Below, piece by piece: positions 45,755 to 59,100 of a stretch of 64,000 nt of DNA. A program made the translations under genes and the position numbers. Below the pieces are notes generated by a model, which saw only the letters and a program-made list of their open reading frames with translations, ran no database searches and was not told the origin of the DNA. Origin of the DNA: Sipunculus nudus. Lineage: Eukaryota; Annelida; Sipuncula; Golfingiida; Sipunculidae. Location of the stretch: positions 75,811,676 to 75,875,675 of the forward strand of contig CM049316.1 in the NCBI GenBank assembly GCA_026874595.1, in the 5' to 3' direction. Position 1 is the first letter of the stretch. Every line of letters starts with the position of its first letter.

Positions 45755-46210
45755 AAAAAAAACTTCTTCTCTGAAAGCCTAAAGCCAAATTGTATAATAT
45801 TGCACAGAAATGCTCCTAGGGTAATGCTTTCTTAAGTTTGTTCAAATGGTCTCTGTTCAATGAATTTTTGGCTGAGTAATTAGAAGCTGAATATAGTCAA
45901 ATGTTATAGCAGCCCATTTCTGCTCAGTGGCTACAAAGATCTTCTTCTCAAAAACCACTGGGTCAAACTTTTAAATCCCACACATGAATGATCCTTAGAT
46001 GTTGATAATTCAAATTTGTTAAAATGGTTTTGATTCAGTGGTTTTCTTAGATTTTATACAGGAGATGTTAAAAAAATATATAAATCTTCGTCTCCGAAAC
46101 TTTCAAGCCAAATTGTCAAATATTTCACAGAAATAGTCCCTAGAACAATCTCTCGCAAATTTGTTTGACTGGTTCCAGTTCGGTGATCTTTGGCCGAGTT
46201 ACAGGAGGTT
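45755..46210. repeat. Diverged ~160-bp tandem repeat, three units
   Basis: Units begin near 45768, 45940 and 46085 with TCTTCTCTGAAA/TCTTCTCAAAAA/CGTCTCCGAAAC. They share CAAATTGT..A.ATTTCACAGAAAT and TTGTT..A.TGGTT...TTCAGTG. A partial fourth unit lies near 47015-47065. No coding frame. Confidence 0.55.
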
Positions 46211-47309
46211 TAACCTAGTCATCTGTTCAAAAAAGCATACAAAACTTAAAATCTCAGAAACAGCTTGAGCTGTCATCACCAAATTTGATGCCAATGTTTG
46301 TCACATGACTAATATTTAAAACTGAGGTGTTGGTAGCGCCACCTACATTGATCTGTTGTTTACAAGCAAAAATGTAAGTTTAGACTCTTCTAGCTTATAC
46401 ACTGTTTTTTTAAGAAACTGTTAAGCTGATTGGTTTAAACGTTACAAGAATTGTTCAATGGTATTGTTCTGTTAGTTTTATAAGAATATATTAGGTAGAT
46501 GCAGCTTTCAGTAGCAGTGTAGCCGATTGAAAAGGCTTTCAGTGTTTGAAATCAGATTTCGCAGCATGGCAAGTTTCAACATGTCAAGTCAAGAGGTCCA
46601 TCAGTGCACTCAGGTGCAGTCCAGACATCCCCATGGCTACTGACCTGGCTCTGCCTGGTGTCCAGATACAGTCTAGACGTCTAGACGATGTGAGTGGACA
46701 CACCGTCTAGAAGTCTAGAGCATGCCAACTGTGTCAGATTTTACAATAGGCCAAGGTACGTTCTGTATTTATAGATTACTTTTGCAGACTGCAAACCATT
46801 TCAGATTTGCCAACAGGTCAAGTCTCAGTCTGCAAGAGCCAGTGGTAAGTTTCAGTCTGTAAGAGCCAGTGGTGCAGTTACATGTGGCACATTAGGTACC
46901 CTTGACCTGAGGCAAAGCTGAGCCTCCATTGCAAGGATGCATGAGTAGGTGTGGCTAAAATAGGAACTTGTTCTTAGATTTTATAGGGAAAAAGCAAAAA
47001 GAAACATATGAATGTTCTTCTCCGAAACATGCTGCCAAATTGTCCGTTCATCTGTCCAAATATCCCTCCCTGGCAAAAAGAACATATCGGAAATATCCCG
47101 ACTGATACATCCCAGTTTTAAAATGTCCTAGTCCGGAACGCGCAGGTCCGAAACGTCCATTTGGCTGAAATCATAATGACTAAGGTAGATATGCAGGACA
47201 TGAGAGGATCAGTTTTAAATTTTAAAAATAAACATTCATACATCCAAACCTTGCACAGGTTTGCATTAGGCCTGTAAGCCTTGTTTCCGAATACGACCGA
47301 TGCAAATTG
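46211..47309. other. Non-coding, short internal repeats
   Basis: Contains a duplicated AGTCTGCAAGAGCCAGTGG/AGTCTGTAAGAGCCAGTGG pair (46828-46872) and a palindrome TCTAGACGTCTAGA near 46672. No gene recognised. Confidence 0.4.
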
Positions 47310-47835
47310 TTTCGTGCATACGGTCGTAGTTTCTATCAGAAGGCTTAACGGTAGCCCTTTAAAAAAATAATTTAAATGTCTCAGAATTGTGGGGGAATCT
47401 GGAAAAGGTCTCCGTAAAGACGCCCTTTGCATCATCCCCGAAGGTTCAAGACCAAGAAGACGTGTAAATCACAGGCCACAGAGGAGTCCCGACACAAAAT
47501 GGACCGAGTGGGACCACCGTCAGTAATAACATACATAGTTAAACATTGTAATGTTAGCATACCATCACTTAAATATATAAAATAAAATGTCTTCGCGGAA
47601 ACCCGTATAAAAGAAACTTTTGTTGTACAGAAACTCTATATTGTCCTGGAAGAAACTTTTCTTATACAGATACTCCAAGGTTCTAAGATAGATTTCGGTA
47701 TGAAATTTATCTTTTGACCTTGTTCAATCTTTTAAAACGGAACGATACGGGGTCTTAACTCACAAACTCCGGGCGTTAAGATATACCTGTCCTAATTTAC
47801 ACGTACACCCGTTATCTGTTATCCTGAAATTTCGA
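47310..47835. repeat. Interspersed repeat, second copy (see 30590-31040)
   Basis: Same order of shared words as the copy at 30.6 kb; includes an extra segment at 47588-47720 not present there. Confidence 0.7.
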
Positions 47836-49287
47836 CGCAATGGAGTCAGATATAATACCTGTTCAGATGGATATACGGCAACAGTTGACTACTCCGGTTA
47901 TATTTGCCCCTGAAATGAAAAGTTTACTAAGAACTTTTTGAGTAAACAAAGTTTATTTGCTTTACTTTCTTTGCCATTTTGGCTTCCCGAGTCAGAATAT
48001 GAAGGATGCCAGATGATAAAGGCTGTGCTTTTATATTTTAAATGCAAACATTTAAGATAGTAATATATATATATAGTAAAAAAAATATTAATTATAATAG
48101 GCTCATGTACACAAATTAATTTTATCTAACATGGATAAGCATAACATTTTTTTAAAAGCAATGTATGGATTAATTATTGAAAATGTTATTCTTTTTTAAT
48201 TCCAAATTGAAAGATTATTGTGAAACTTGAGCAAATTTCCAAATGTAGGATTGATAACTGGAATGTACATGTACATGATATTTAATAATATCAATTTATA
48301 AAAAATTTATCAATTTTAGTGCAGCAGGGATTAACACGAGTCTTGTTGTAAACGTGTTTACAGTCAAATGGCTCACAGAATAAAGGGTCATTATTACTTA
48401 ATTTAAGGGTTCCTACAGGATTTACCAGGACTTGTTTGGAGGAATGATCACCTTCAAGAAACATCTTGTACTTTGACCTAGTATTTGATATTTCCATATT
48501 TCTTTGCCAAATTTACTTCAGCTGAAAGAAACGAATTATCAACATTTCTTCATACAGATATAGACCTTACCACAAATACGACCTGGTCAGGAAGATGCTG
48601 CACATTTATTTTGCATAGTTATAGATGAAAAGGTGGTCTCATCTGTTCCAAATCTGTATAGTAAAGGAATAAAGGAAATATTCACAAGCGGCATACTGTT
48701 ATAAACACATTTACTTGCAAGACTAGGTTTTAGAACAAAGCGGTTGACTAACACGACTTCATGATAAATCTTTGCAAGAAGGCAGTAATCGTAATATGTT
48801 AAGCAAATGTAGAATTTGCTGAGCCCATAATACTTTCTCACAGCATTTCTGACTTAACTCATTTAAAAAAAAATATTTAATAGCAGTGTGTTTAACATCT
48901 GTTTGCACAAGTAAGTCAGCATAGATAGCGTCACATACAACTCAAAATCACATTGCAGTCGAATAATAAGATCTTTTTCAAAATAGGAGATAATTTACAG
49001 ATTGTTTTGAGCGCCGTTTAAGTGCTAGGTACTATACAAAATTAAAAAAAAAGATGGGACTACATATATTTCTTTTCTTGTTATTTTGCAATTAATATAA
49101 CAAATCTCTATAGATTTAAGTATGCCAATAAACTAAAACTTAAAAAGTCAATTGATGAAAACAGATACAGTATTGCACTGTCTTCCAAAAAACGTTTATA
49201 CGAAATAAAATCTTATTGTTTGCTCTCATATACTTTATGGACTGTAACTGAACACTGAGAACGCACCTGAAAGAATTAGACCTAAAC
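47836..49287. other. No gene recognised
   Basis: AT-rich sequence. Frames at 48291-48497 and 48587-48841 on minus have no recognisable features. Confidence 0.4.
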
Positions 49288-49296
49288 GGAGCGTGC

Positions 49297-49969
49297 TAGG
49301 CTCCCGAGGCAGCAGAAATCTTGCGCTTCTAAAGAAGCAACTGATTTTCACGCTTCCAGCTTTGACCGTTTATGATATATTTAGACACCAGATGGCGGTT
49401 CGTTGTCCGCTGAAATAAACGTGCGTATGATGTGACAAGCAGCCAACCTAATGCCAACAAACAAACACCCGACAGGCATCCTGGCCCCGCCCATAGCTGC
49501 GTTTCAAGCGCCGTTTATCGGTCGAATTTAAATTGCTCCCTCTGCATTCTCGCATCATCGACCGATTCGATTATGACATTATGACTGTGCTAGCTTAGTC
49601 ATGTATCTGTTGTCTGCAGAACTGAAACCAGCCAGCGAGGTGTGCACGCAACCTTTGTTGTTACGTTTCGTTTGAATTACAGCTCACCGGGCGAGCATCC
49701 TAAGTGCTCAAGTCTGGGGCAATTCTCTCTGAGCCTGTGGCCTGTTCAGATGGTTACCGGGGCGATAAGCTGTCACTCAAAACGAAATGAACATGATTGG
49801 CTCCGTGTATTCCTCGCTTAGCCGTGTCTTCCAGCACAAGGTCTCATCTGATTGGACAAAAATACAGTCCTCCCTCTGGTGTAGCAATTCAGGATACGAG
49901 GTCATAACAAACAGCGCTTATACGATATAGGTAGTAGGCCTATAGTTAAAGCGCTAGGTAAAGAGCGTA
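49297..49969. mobile_element. 673-bp MITE with 9-bp target duplication, copy 2
   Basis: Same element as 34795-35493, in the same orientation, clearly similar throughout. Its left end reads TAGGCTCCCGAGG and its right end AAAGAGCGTA. The 9-bp duplication GGAGCGTGC lies at 49288-49296 and 49970-49978. Independent duplications at both copies confirm the boundaries. Confidence 0.88.
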
Positions 49970-49978
49970 GGAGCGTGC

Positions 49979-50205
49979 CAGCCAGTCAATAATGATGGCA
50001 AAAAAAAATAAAAATTTTTGTTTGAGTTTATTTTAAAATAAAATAGAGAACCAGGCGGGTCATATTCTGCTAAATGCGTTTTTTCGCCCGTATGCGGGCA
50101 AGGAACGACGGACCCCAACATGAATTCAAACAGTGGTTGAAAGAGTAACAACAGTGTTATAATATAAATGTATAATAATAATATATATAATAATATATAA
50201 GATTT

Positions 50206-50237
<32 letters not shown>

Positions 50238-52621
50238 ATATATAATATAACACTATCAACTGCAATAAAACAAAGTTACAGACAATAGTTGATACGTAAT
50301 CAAATGCTAGACAATCTAGGAAGAAACTACATAGGAAGTTAAACTGTAGTCAACCAAATCCTCCATTACACACCGATTAGTTTAGCACTGACGGATGCAG
50401 GAGAGTGAAAATAGACGACGAATCCCTTATTTTTACAAATTTAAGTCCTAATTATTATTTATTTTGAATACAATACCCATTTATTAAGTAATCAATGCCC
50501 ACCTAGAATATGCTCCACACAATTAAAATGCATGTTTTTTTTTTTTCCAACAGCAAATTAGATAAAAATACAAAAATAGAGAATGCAAGGACTGGGTCAG
50601 TCAATGCAATGGTTAAGATTTAATTCCTTCTGCTGACAGAGCCGTCAAACTTAATTGCGCTAGCTGTGTCGCAAAGCTTAGAATGGCTAATGAGCTTAGA
50701 ATCATCCAATTATTTTTAAGACATATAACTAATCAATAACTAAAAGAATCAGCGATTTAGGGAGGGGCTCTTAATGCATGATGCTTCCAAAATCGTGTTT
50801 GCATTCACTTATTCGCCAATGTACCCGGGTTCATTCTTCCATAAATGGCTAAACATTGTGAATATTCCTCGATGACATTCCTGAATTTGTGTCATCTTCC
50901 GGATCTACACCAACATCTTATTGATTCTTCATTAGTCCTTTTCCTGAAATACCCTGTTCATTTCATGAGAAATACCGACAAACACGCAAACAGAAATGAA
51001 GGCATCCCCCCGGGAGGAGCGACTAAAAAAAAGTTTGAAGAAGAAGAAAAATAAAGTTTACACATACATGTCCAAGTATTTGTGCCCACAAGTTTTCTAA
51101 ATAACAGTTTCTCTGAGTAAGGTCAAACTCTTGAGGCTTATTCTGTCCTTTTAGTGATGAACTCTAGGTAAATTGTATAATGCTTCTGTCGCATATGTTT
51201 GAGTTGTGATCAAGTAATTAGTAATCTCAGGACACGCGACAATGTGGTCAAATAGAAAAGAGCTGAAGGTGAAGTGTAGAAACAAAATTCAAAACATTTG
51301 AAATTCAAAGGCGAATAATGTGATCGGAATGAAAAAAAAGTGTTGTTTCAGAAACCAAGCGACCAGCTAAAACGCCCTCAAAGTAACTTGAACTGCCATC
51401 TGACGAATATCATGTGAACTATTCACAATCGTCATCATAACGTCTTGCCTTCGACAAAGATATTATGATTTTCCCCTTATCTGACCCCTCGTTACCTCCA
51501 CCAAGAGGCGGGAGTTATGTTTTGATAGCGTTTGTGTAAGCAAAACGTTTTAAGTGCAATTTGATGAAAGTTTCAGAATAGCTCGGCCATGAAACAAGGA
51601 ACAACTGATTACATTTTGGGTTTTTAAAAAGAAAATTTCTGACAATGCCATATGGGGACAATGAGCTGACCTGGCGGATATCTGCGCTCGTCGGGTGCTT
51701 GTCTAGTTTGTTGGTGTGTTTGTTACTAAAAGAACGCAAATGCTACAGAACGACTGTCATCAGACTTTTGTAGAGGGGTTGCATGGGCATCTACATGCGG
51801 AGGAGGAAAAGCATGAACTGTTGCATTCTGGTGCCATTTTCCTACAAATAGACTCGCCTTTTAAAAGGTGTTGGCTTGGTGGTGGTATCTAAGCCATTGA
51901 AAGCCATATTAGTTTTTCCTGCGGATATAGCAACTGTTTGATTGCTATCCGTTCCCCATATTGGTAAGAAAAAGCAGAGGAAAAGGCACGCTCTAAACAC
52001 AGCGCGTGACTTCCTGGTACCTTCCACTCACACGCTGTGAGATATAGCAGGATTTTTCAGGTTTGGCAACACCAAGTCAGTTTGCGCTGGATAAAGTAAA
52101 ATCTAATTGGCTCTGCGTTTAAACAAATCTGCAGAACTGGTAGAAGAAATCTGATTGGCTTAGCGTGTAAACAAACACGGCTGCGCCCGTGGCAAAGTCG
52201 TGTAGGACAACAAGAAAGGAAATATGCAGACAGTGTGGGATAACTGACCTCAGGCCACACCAGCAAGTCAGAATAGAGACTGTGTTGAAGGCTGACGATT
52301 GCATCGTGTGTATGACAACGGTGGGTTGAAAAAGTCTGTGCTACCAAGCGCTTACCACCGCAGTGCAATGTGACCTGTACCTGGAGGAACATCCGTTTGT
52401 GTTGGTGATATCTGCAATGTGTTTTAGTTAAATATTACGCAGCGAAATTCCACAGAGACAGTACCGCTGGTGGCCAAACCTGACCGGCAACCGCGGTTTA
52501 TTGCAGCGGGTAGTGTAGCGAATAGTTGAGCATAGAGTGACCGCTGCTTATGGAGCGTAGGGAAAAGGTATGTTTGCACAAAAGAATTTCTGGAACTCCC
52601 CGATAAGCAAGAACAAACCAA
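49979..52621. other. No gene recognised; AT microsatellite at 50158-50250
   Basis: Apart from (AT)-rich runs at about 50158-50250 and short open frames without motifs, nothing is supported. Confidence 0.4.
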
Positions 52622-52881
52622 AAAAGGTATGGTTCTCAGGCACTTTTTCAGAAGTCAGTGCGATCGGGCAGTATTTTATTATTATTTTTTTACCTTTTTT
52701 TGTATGGTTTGAAAAAAAAATGTCATATAACCAGGAAAAGGCATGAAAAACCATATTTTGCCAAACAGGTAAAAGCACTACATAAATTGTATTATTTGTC
52801 TTCTTGAAAGATAATAAAAATAAAAAAAAGTTGATGCGGGGGATAAATTTGACGCGGCTGTGCCTGAGAACCATACCTTTT
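52622..52881. mobile_element. 260-bp MITE with 22-bp perfect terminal inverted repeats
   Basis: The left end AAAAGGTATGGTTCTCAGGC(AC) and the right end are exact reverse complements over 22 bases. The interior is A/T-rich and non-coding. No clear target duplication: flanks are A-rich left and T-rich right. The family is unknown. Confidence 0.75.
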
Positions 52882-54168
52882 ATTTTTTTTTGGCCTAAAA
52901 CCACCAGTCTTGAACTATACTCATTCATTTGAGTGGTTTTCTTAAGCACTAAGACACTTTATGGTAACGTAACTATTAAAGCTGTTTCTCGGCGCATTTA
53001 AACAATGGAATGAAGAATATAGATATTTTTACTCAAATCGGAAATCTTTAGGGTTACGCTTTTAAGGGAAACCTTTTTCAGTTCGAGACACTTGTCATAT
53101 TAACAAAAACACGAAAGCCGTGGAAGCTGTTAATAAGGGAAATTTGTTTTAAATGAAACCACCAGGGGGTTTTAAAGGGTTTTTAAAATATTTGTCCATT
53201 TAAAATAAACATTTCATCGGTAAGGTTTTTTCACACAGAAATAATAATTCATTTTGCAAACAACATTTTCTTTAATGATCAGTCAACATATATACACAGC
53301 AAGAATTATTCAAACATTATATACACTTGAGATGCATTAACTCTCATTTAAAGGTTTTTGAGCAAAACTATGAACATTGAAACCATGAATAATAAATGTG
53401 TTATTCTTAGACAAAACAAAATCTTTAAAAAGTAACCAAATAATAGCGAAAAGAAATGATTCCTTAACAGTATCCATAAACTGAAAAAAAAATGTTCAAG
53501 AAACAGAAATTGTTTTAAAAAACTTTGTTGGAAATCAAATAATTAGAAAAAGAAATACAGTCACGAAAGAAAATACGTAAAAACATCCTTATCTCTGAGA
53601 AATTGTCTTGTATTACGAGTCCAAAATCATTCGTCATTTTAAAGCTTTCAAACACATCCGGTTTCAGCAAACATAGACGAATAGAGAGTAATTTAAAGAT
53701 TTGTAATTTTCTTAAATTCACCTGTATTTGTAGAGTCCACCTGTTGCCTTTGTGTGAATTTAATATTTAGAATTTATGATCTAAAGATATCACAGGAAAA
53801 AATCCCAATCGTCAGTGTTTGAGGCAAATGAGAGAAAAAAAAATCAGTGAGACATACCAACCGTCCCGGCACGATGAGCTATTCTGGGTAACCGAGCATC
53901 TATCACTTGATGAGCGTAATCTCAAATCCAATAAGGGCCTCAATCCCTTTAATGGTGAAAATTTTAACAGTCAGCTCAGTCAGCTCTATGGTGACACAGG
54001 CTATGACACAGGCTTTTGAAATGTGATAAGGAGATCGAATAAAATCGCCCTTTTTGTTGTTCGGTCAATTTGATTGTCGTAAACTATAAATGAAAAAACC
54101 TGTGTCAGCACGACAACACGAGGCAGTTTGAGCTCAGTCTAGAAAACTTAAAGTCTATCAATGTAAAG
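52882..54168. other. No gene recognised
   Basis: AT-rich. The frame at 53819-54019 may overlap an old SINE-like body (GTGAAAATTTTAACAGTCAGCTC resembles the SINE motif), but this is weak. Confidence 0.35.
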
Positions 54169-54174
54169 TTTAAT
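54169..54174 (-). terminator. ATTAAA polyadenylation signal
   Basis: On the minus strand ATTAAA lies 46 bases after the stop codon of the long terminal exon at 54220-54399, giving a short 3' untranslated region. Confidence 0.45.
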
Positions 54175-54219
54175 TTCATTACATCATTTTGCTCCTTGGT
54201 CCGCTGTCGATGCTTGGTT

Positions 54220-54399
54220 TTAACATGACAGACTGCTGTTTACGATGCTGCCGGGGGTTTTACTGCTGACGTCACTTCCTTCCCTCAGTACGGTGTAAGG
54301 CGTGCCGTCTTGCAGGAAGCTGGACGGACTTGAGATGATCCCGGAACTGACGTAGCGAGTGTGTAGACCGAGCTGTATATCACGGTACATACGGCGCAT
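54220..54399 (-). CDS. Terminal exon, long form (59-residue cytoplasmic tail)
   Basis: Acceptor TCTTTTTAG|ATG at 54399-54400; open for 59 codons to TAA at 54220-54222. Encodes MRRMYRDIQLGLHTRYVSS, then a Ser-rich segment and TPYTVLREG, ending SSLSC. It joins the transmembrane exon in phase 0. Confidence 0.6.
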   Translation of the reverse strand: MRRMYRDIQLGLHTRYVSSGIISSPSSFLQDGTPYTVLREGSDVSSKTPGSIVNSSLSC

Positions 54400-56077
54400 C
54401 TAAAAAGACCATACGTAACACATCATGACGACTATCATGAATTGTATACAGTGTGTATATATGTTGGGGAGTGTCTAGGCAGCCGACACTGTCTTTCACT
54501 TCTATAACCAGCTCTTTTGTTGTTAAGGAGTATATGCACCCATGATATATATTATGTCTGTCATTTGCAGTGCTGATATTTCATACCTAAGATATATTCA
54601 TACATATTTTTAATAGTGTATTCAAACTATAAAGTACGATATTGTTTAATAACATTTGGTGCTAAGAAAAAAAACCCAGGTACATATAGCTAGGTTGATA
54701 ATGGCGGGGATCAAAAGGAATAGGTAAAGAGTCGCTGATTTTATGAAAAACATCAAAATGAAGCATCAGCTTCCATGAATCATAATTCAAACAGTAGTAA
54801 ACATGTTTTATTTATGCTCTGAAATACATACTTTGTATACTTTTTTTATTTACTTGGGCACTGTCCTCCTCTGATGATTAATTCCCTGTACACGTTGTTG
54901 ATAGTGCGTTTGTTTTGCAAAACATCCCTTTGATCCCCTATGATGATCCATAAATGTTATTGTGAGTACTAGATTAGCTTCATGATTTTGCCATCAGTTA
55001 TACTTTTGATCATAAGTTTGTACCACAAATGGTGAGAGATCAGTTTCTTAGTTCTTGGTGAGAATATAGAATAATTATGAGGGGGTTCTTCATGCCAATA
55101 CATTTAGACTGCACTTTAGTGATACGCTGAGCATTAAACTTAAAACTTTGAGTTGTCAGTATTCAAGGAATAGCATGTCAGTATGTATTGTGCATGTTAA
55201 TCATTATGTATACATCTAACGTCTGAAATATAAGTTCTGTAAATGACATTGTCGGCGGTCTGGACACTTCCATAAAATGTTCAGTCATGGTGGCCGGGAC
55301 CGGTGTAGACCAAGCTCTATATCACGGTGCATCTAAAACAAGGGCACCGCAATCGTGCATAATGTGCCCGTCGTGTATCTTGGGACCTCTGACCTCATTA
55401 AATATGCCTGGATTTTTATAAGAAGGTAATTCAGACGAGAAACTCTGTTGGTAAATATGCATAATGAGTTTCATGAAAATCCATAGGATTTTGGGTAAGT
55501 CATCAAGGTGCCTCCAAAATGCGGTGACCTCTGACCTGATTACATATGCATGAATTTTGCTGGAAATCGAACTTAGGGGAGATATTTTGTGGTTAACATT
55601 TCTGATGAGTTTTATCAAAATCCTTCATATTCTTCGTAAGTTATCAGGGCGACACCACAAATAGCCCAGTTAACCGTGACCTTATTAAATATGCCTTGAT
55701 GTTGCACATTATCGTACCGGGCGAGATTATCTGTTGGTAAGTATAGTTTGGTGACTTTCGTTAAAATCCATCAAAGCCTAGGTAAGTTATCGCGGCATCA
55801 CTAAAAGTTAACGGACGGACGGACAGTGGATATACCATAATATTCCCGTCATATGACGGGCGTATGGAAAACATTATGACGACTATCGGGACTGAGGGAG
55901 GGGGCAGAAATAATCTTCAAAAGCAACTGATTCATATATGTGTATATATTATATAAATATATATATATATTATAAATATATATATATATATATATATATA
56001 AATATATATATATATCACTTCAACATTGCTTCCACAAAAAAGGACTGTAGTACCAACAGATAAAGTCAAGCTAAACA

Positions 56078-56131
<54 letters not shown>

Positions 56132-59100
56132 CCTCCCAATAATTCCACATCTGTTCCAATTAAAAATATCAGTTGTACAAGATATAAAAAAAAATAGGAA
56201 ATAAGTGCCAAATCGGCATATTCCAATGATAGGATCGAATTTCATCGTGTTTTAAAAAATTTGATCATTTTCCCTGCGCCCCCCGGGGGCTATGCATGTA
56301 GACCAAGCTGTATGTCCCTATACACACGGCGCTTCTTAAAAGAACAGTGTGCACATTAGATCGTTATGACGACTATCATGTATTGTCTGCAGTGTGTACA
56401 TAATTGTTTACATAAAGACAGGCTGCTGAGACTGATGCAGCGAGCATGTGGACAAATGTTTTTTTCCCATTATACTAATATTTGCCTCATGTGAAAAAAT
56501 GGTAATGACGGCAATATGGTTACCTTTTTTTTATAAATATGGACGTGCGGCCTATTCCGTAGACATGGTATATGGAGGGGTCGCGTGGCCCTTTGGCCGC
56601 TGTCCAATTTGATAAATTTCAAATGAATATTTAAAAATATCACACCACGTTTTAATTATTCATGTGTAAACACTGGAACTTGCATATGGGAGATTTATAG
56701 AACACTGCGCAGTAGGAACCCAATATATATTTAACCAAAAATTGACCGATCGCTCTGGTCAGTAAAATTTGACAAGTGGTCCATTTGAAATTTCGATCCA
56801 ATGGTTGAGACATCCGCAAAGACCCGCAGAGCGGAGCGTGCAGATGAGTTTACGAACGCCACATGCGAATATCCCTGCGTACCAGAAAAGCAGTTTTCAT
56901 AAACTGAACACCCCCCCCCCCCCCCCCCAACAAACACACAGAAACCATACTACCGGGACTTACCTTACAGAAGAGGACGGAAGCTATGACGACCATGATG
57001 AGCATGATGACGGAGATCATGGCGGTGATCCCGATCAGCTGGGTCAATGTGAAACAGACGGAGGTCCCGAACCCTCCCTCAGGATACACCGCGGGCTCAC
57101 CAGTCGGCACTGCTGGTGGATCATAAAAACATACGTAAGAATTAGTATTAAAATCTTTATTTTAAATTGATTGTAAAACGGTTGTAGTAACTAATGCTTA
57201 ACATTTTCCATGGGCAAATAACGGCGTTTGATAGTCTGAAGGGGCGAAGGTAAAAGGAAGACCCGGAGAACTCCACGGACTTTGGATGGGCCACTTCAAC
57301 CAGCTCTCACAGCCATACCGGGAATCATACCCAGATCGCCAGCGGAGAGAGCAGAGGTTCTTACTACTCGACTGTCCAGGCAGTATAACCTCGTTTGTTG
57401 TATAACCGGTTCAAACGAGTCAGCTTTTATCCCTGGTCATATTTTCTCTGTTCATCATGTAAACAACTTTTTAAAAGTAAATTTGCTGGTTATCACTTCC
57501 ATTCATTATATTGTTGTCTTTTGCTGTAATGCATACCTGTTAATGGTTTAACAATTTCAAATCTTGAACACCGACAAGCATGCATAAACAGAATAAAAAA
57601 AAGAGATAGAACTAAATGAAACTACAATATCTGCCAAATTTTCTCTTATCTAATACTTATAAAAGGAATTCGGTTCACGTTTGTTCGCAATGTTCTTTTA
57701 AACCGCGTTGTGTACAATGTTGTGCCATACATCATTTTAAAAATGATTATCCCCGCAGTGACATAGGCGATATGAAAATAAATAATTTTTAATATATGTA
57801 TAATTTTGAGTGGTTTTTCCGTTTTTTTACCGAGCACAGCCGAACTGCTTTCGGCAATCACCGGAATGCGTGCATATTGGTCACTTAACCTCTAACACTA
57901 AGGACTATTGTTCATATGAATGACGCTTGCTTTGAATGAGGGATTTGACCCATGTGCGTGGTCAGTAAAAGAGGAAACACATGTTTCTCGCTTTGTGAAA
58001 TGGAGAGTTCAGCCCAGGAGGATTAATGACAAAACCCAATTCAAGGTCCCAATTTCAGGAACAGGGCTGGGGTGGTGGCGGGGGTTTCAGGCCTCAAAAT
58101 TTGTCTGATACGATGAAAAAAAGGTTGCGGTGGCTGAAAATGGGATACTTACCCACTGCATGGAGTCCCGCTGAGTCCGCTTCTGCTACTTACTATGTAT
58201 GCATATTTCTGTTTCCTTCTTCTGGAACAGTTTCCTTGCAACGTACATATAATTTATCTATCATGTGTTCCTCACATCAACCTATTCTTTATACGTCTAA
58301 CTATAGAAACCAGTCAAATATCAACGGAAGACTTTATATGCCTCCGCGTCTCATTCCGGTTCGCAATGTAAACCATCACTGACCTTCAAGGTAAACATAC
58401 CAGGGTATGATTTTTGCCACGAGCACAGCGCCACAAAATAACAGTAAAAAATATTATGTATTTCGAGAGTACCCTACTAAAAATCTATATTTTCTTTTAA
58501 CTTTTATAATAAAAAATGAGCAACATTCAATATCTCAGTAAATATATCTCCCAAACCCCGGTAAAAAGGCCGGTATACCGGGTCTATTAGCTAGTCAGGT
58601 ATATAATAAATGAATGATTCATTTGTGAACATTTACCAATTTCTGTTGTTGTCTTAGTTGTGAATTCGTCAGGATCCACAACTCGTATACGAAACCCAGA
58701 CAGTCCGGCCATAGCGCCCTTGTTGCCGACTTTGACATCAGGTACCATTTTGGACCCTTGTAACATGCTCTGAAAACATTATGTATATAACAACATGAAA
58801 TGTAGGATATGAACGCACGGATTTACGTGCAAGGCCATAACCTCAGGGGTTTAGAAATTAGGATGTCCATAACTTGTTAAATGTCGTCCAATCCTTTTGT
58901 GTAGTACTTCCATCTCCTGATTCACGTTTATAACACAACCGTACTTAAGAAATACGCCTTCTTGACGGAAGCATCTATATATTAATAGCGTAAGGCGATT
59001 TTTGTGATTTTCCGTATATCCTCTTATACTACCGTACGGTTTGCCATGATTTCTGACATACATATGCTCAGGGTTTGTCCGAAGAGATTCCACCCACTTT

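Noticed and set aside
47118-47435. 105-codon frame on minus
   Set aside because: Overlaps the interspersed repeat shared with 30590-31040, where the frame is not kept.
50158-50265. Hydrophobic Tyr/Ile-rich protein on minus
   Set aside because: Translation of an AT microsatellite.
57405-57425. GGTTCAAACGA as a tRNA B-box
   Set aside because: No A-box at the right distance and no cloverleaf could be folded around it.
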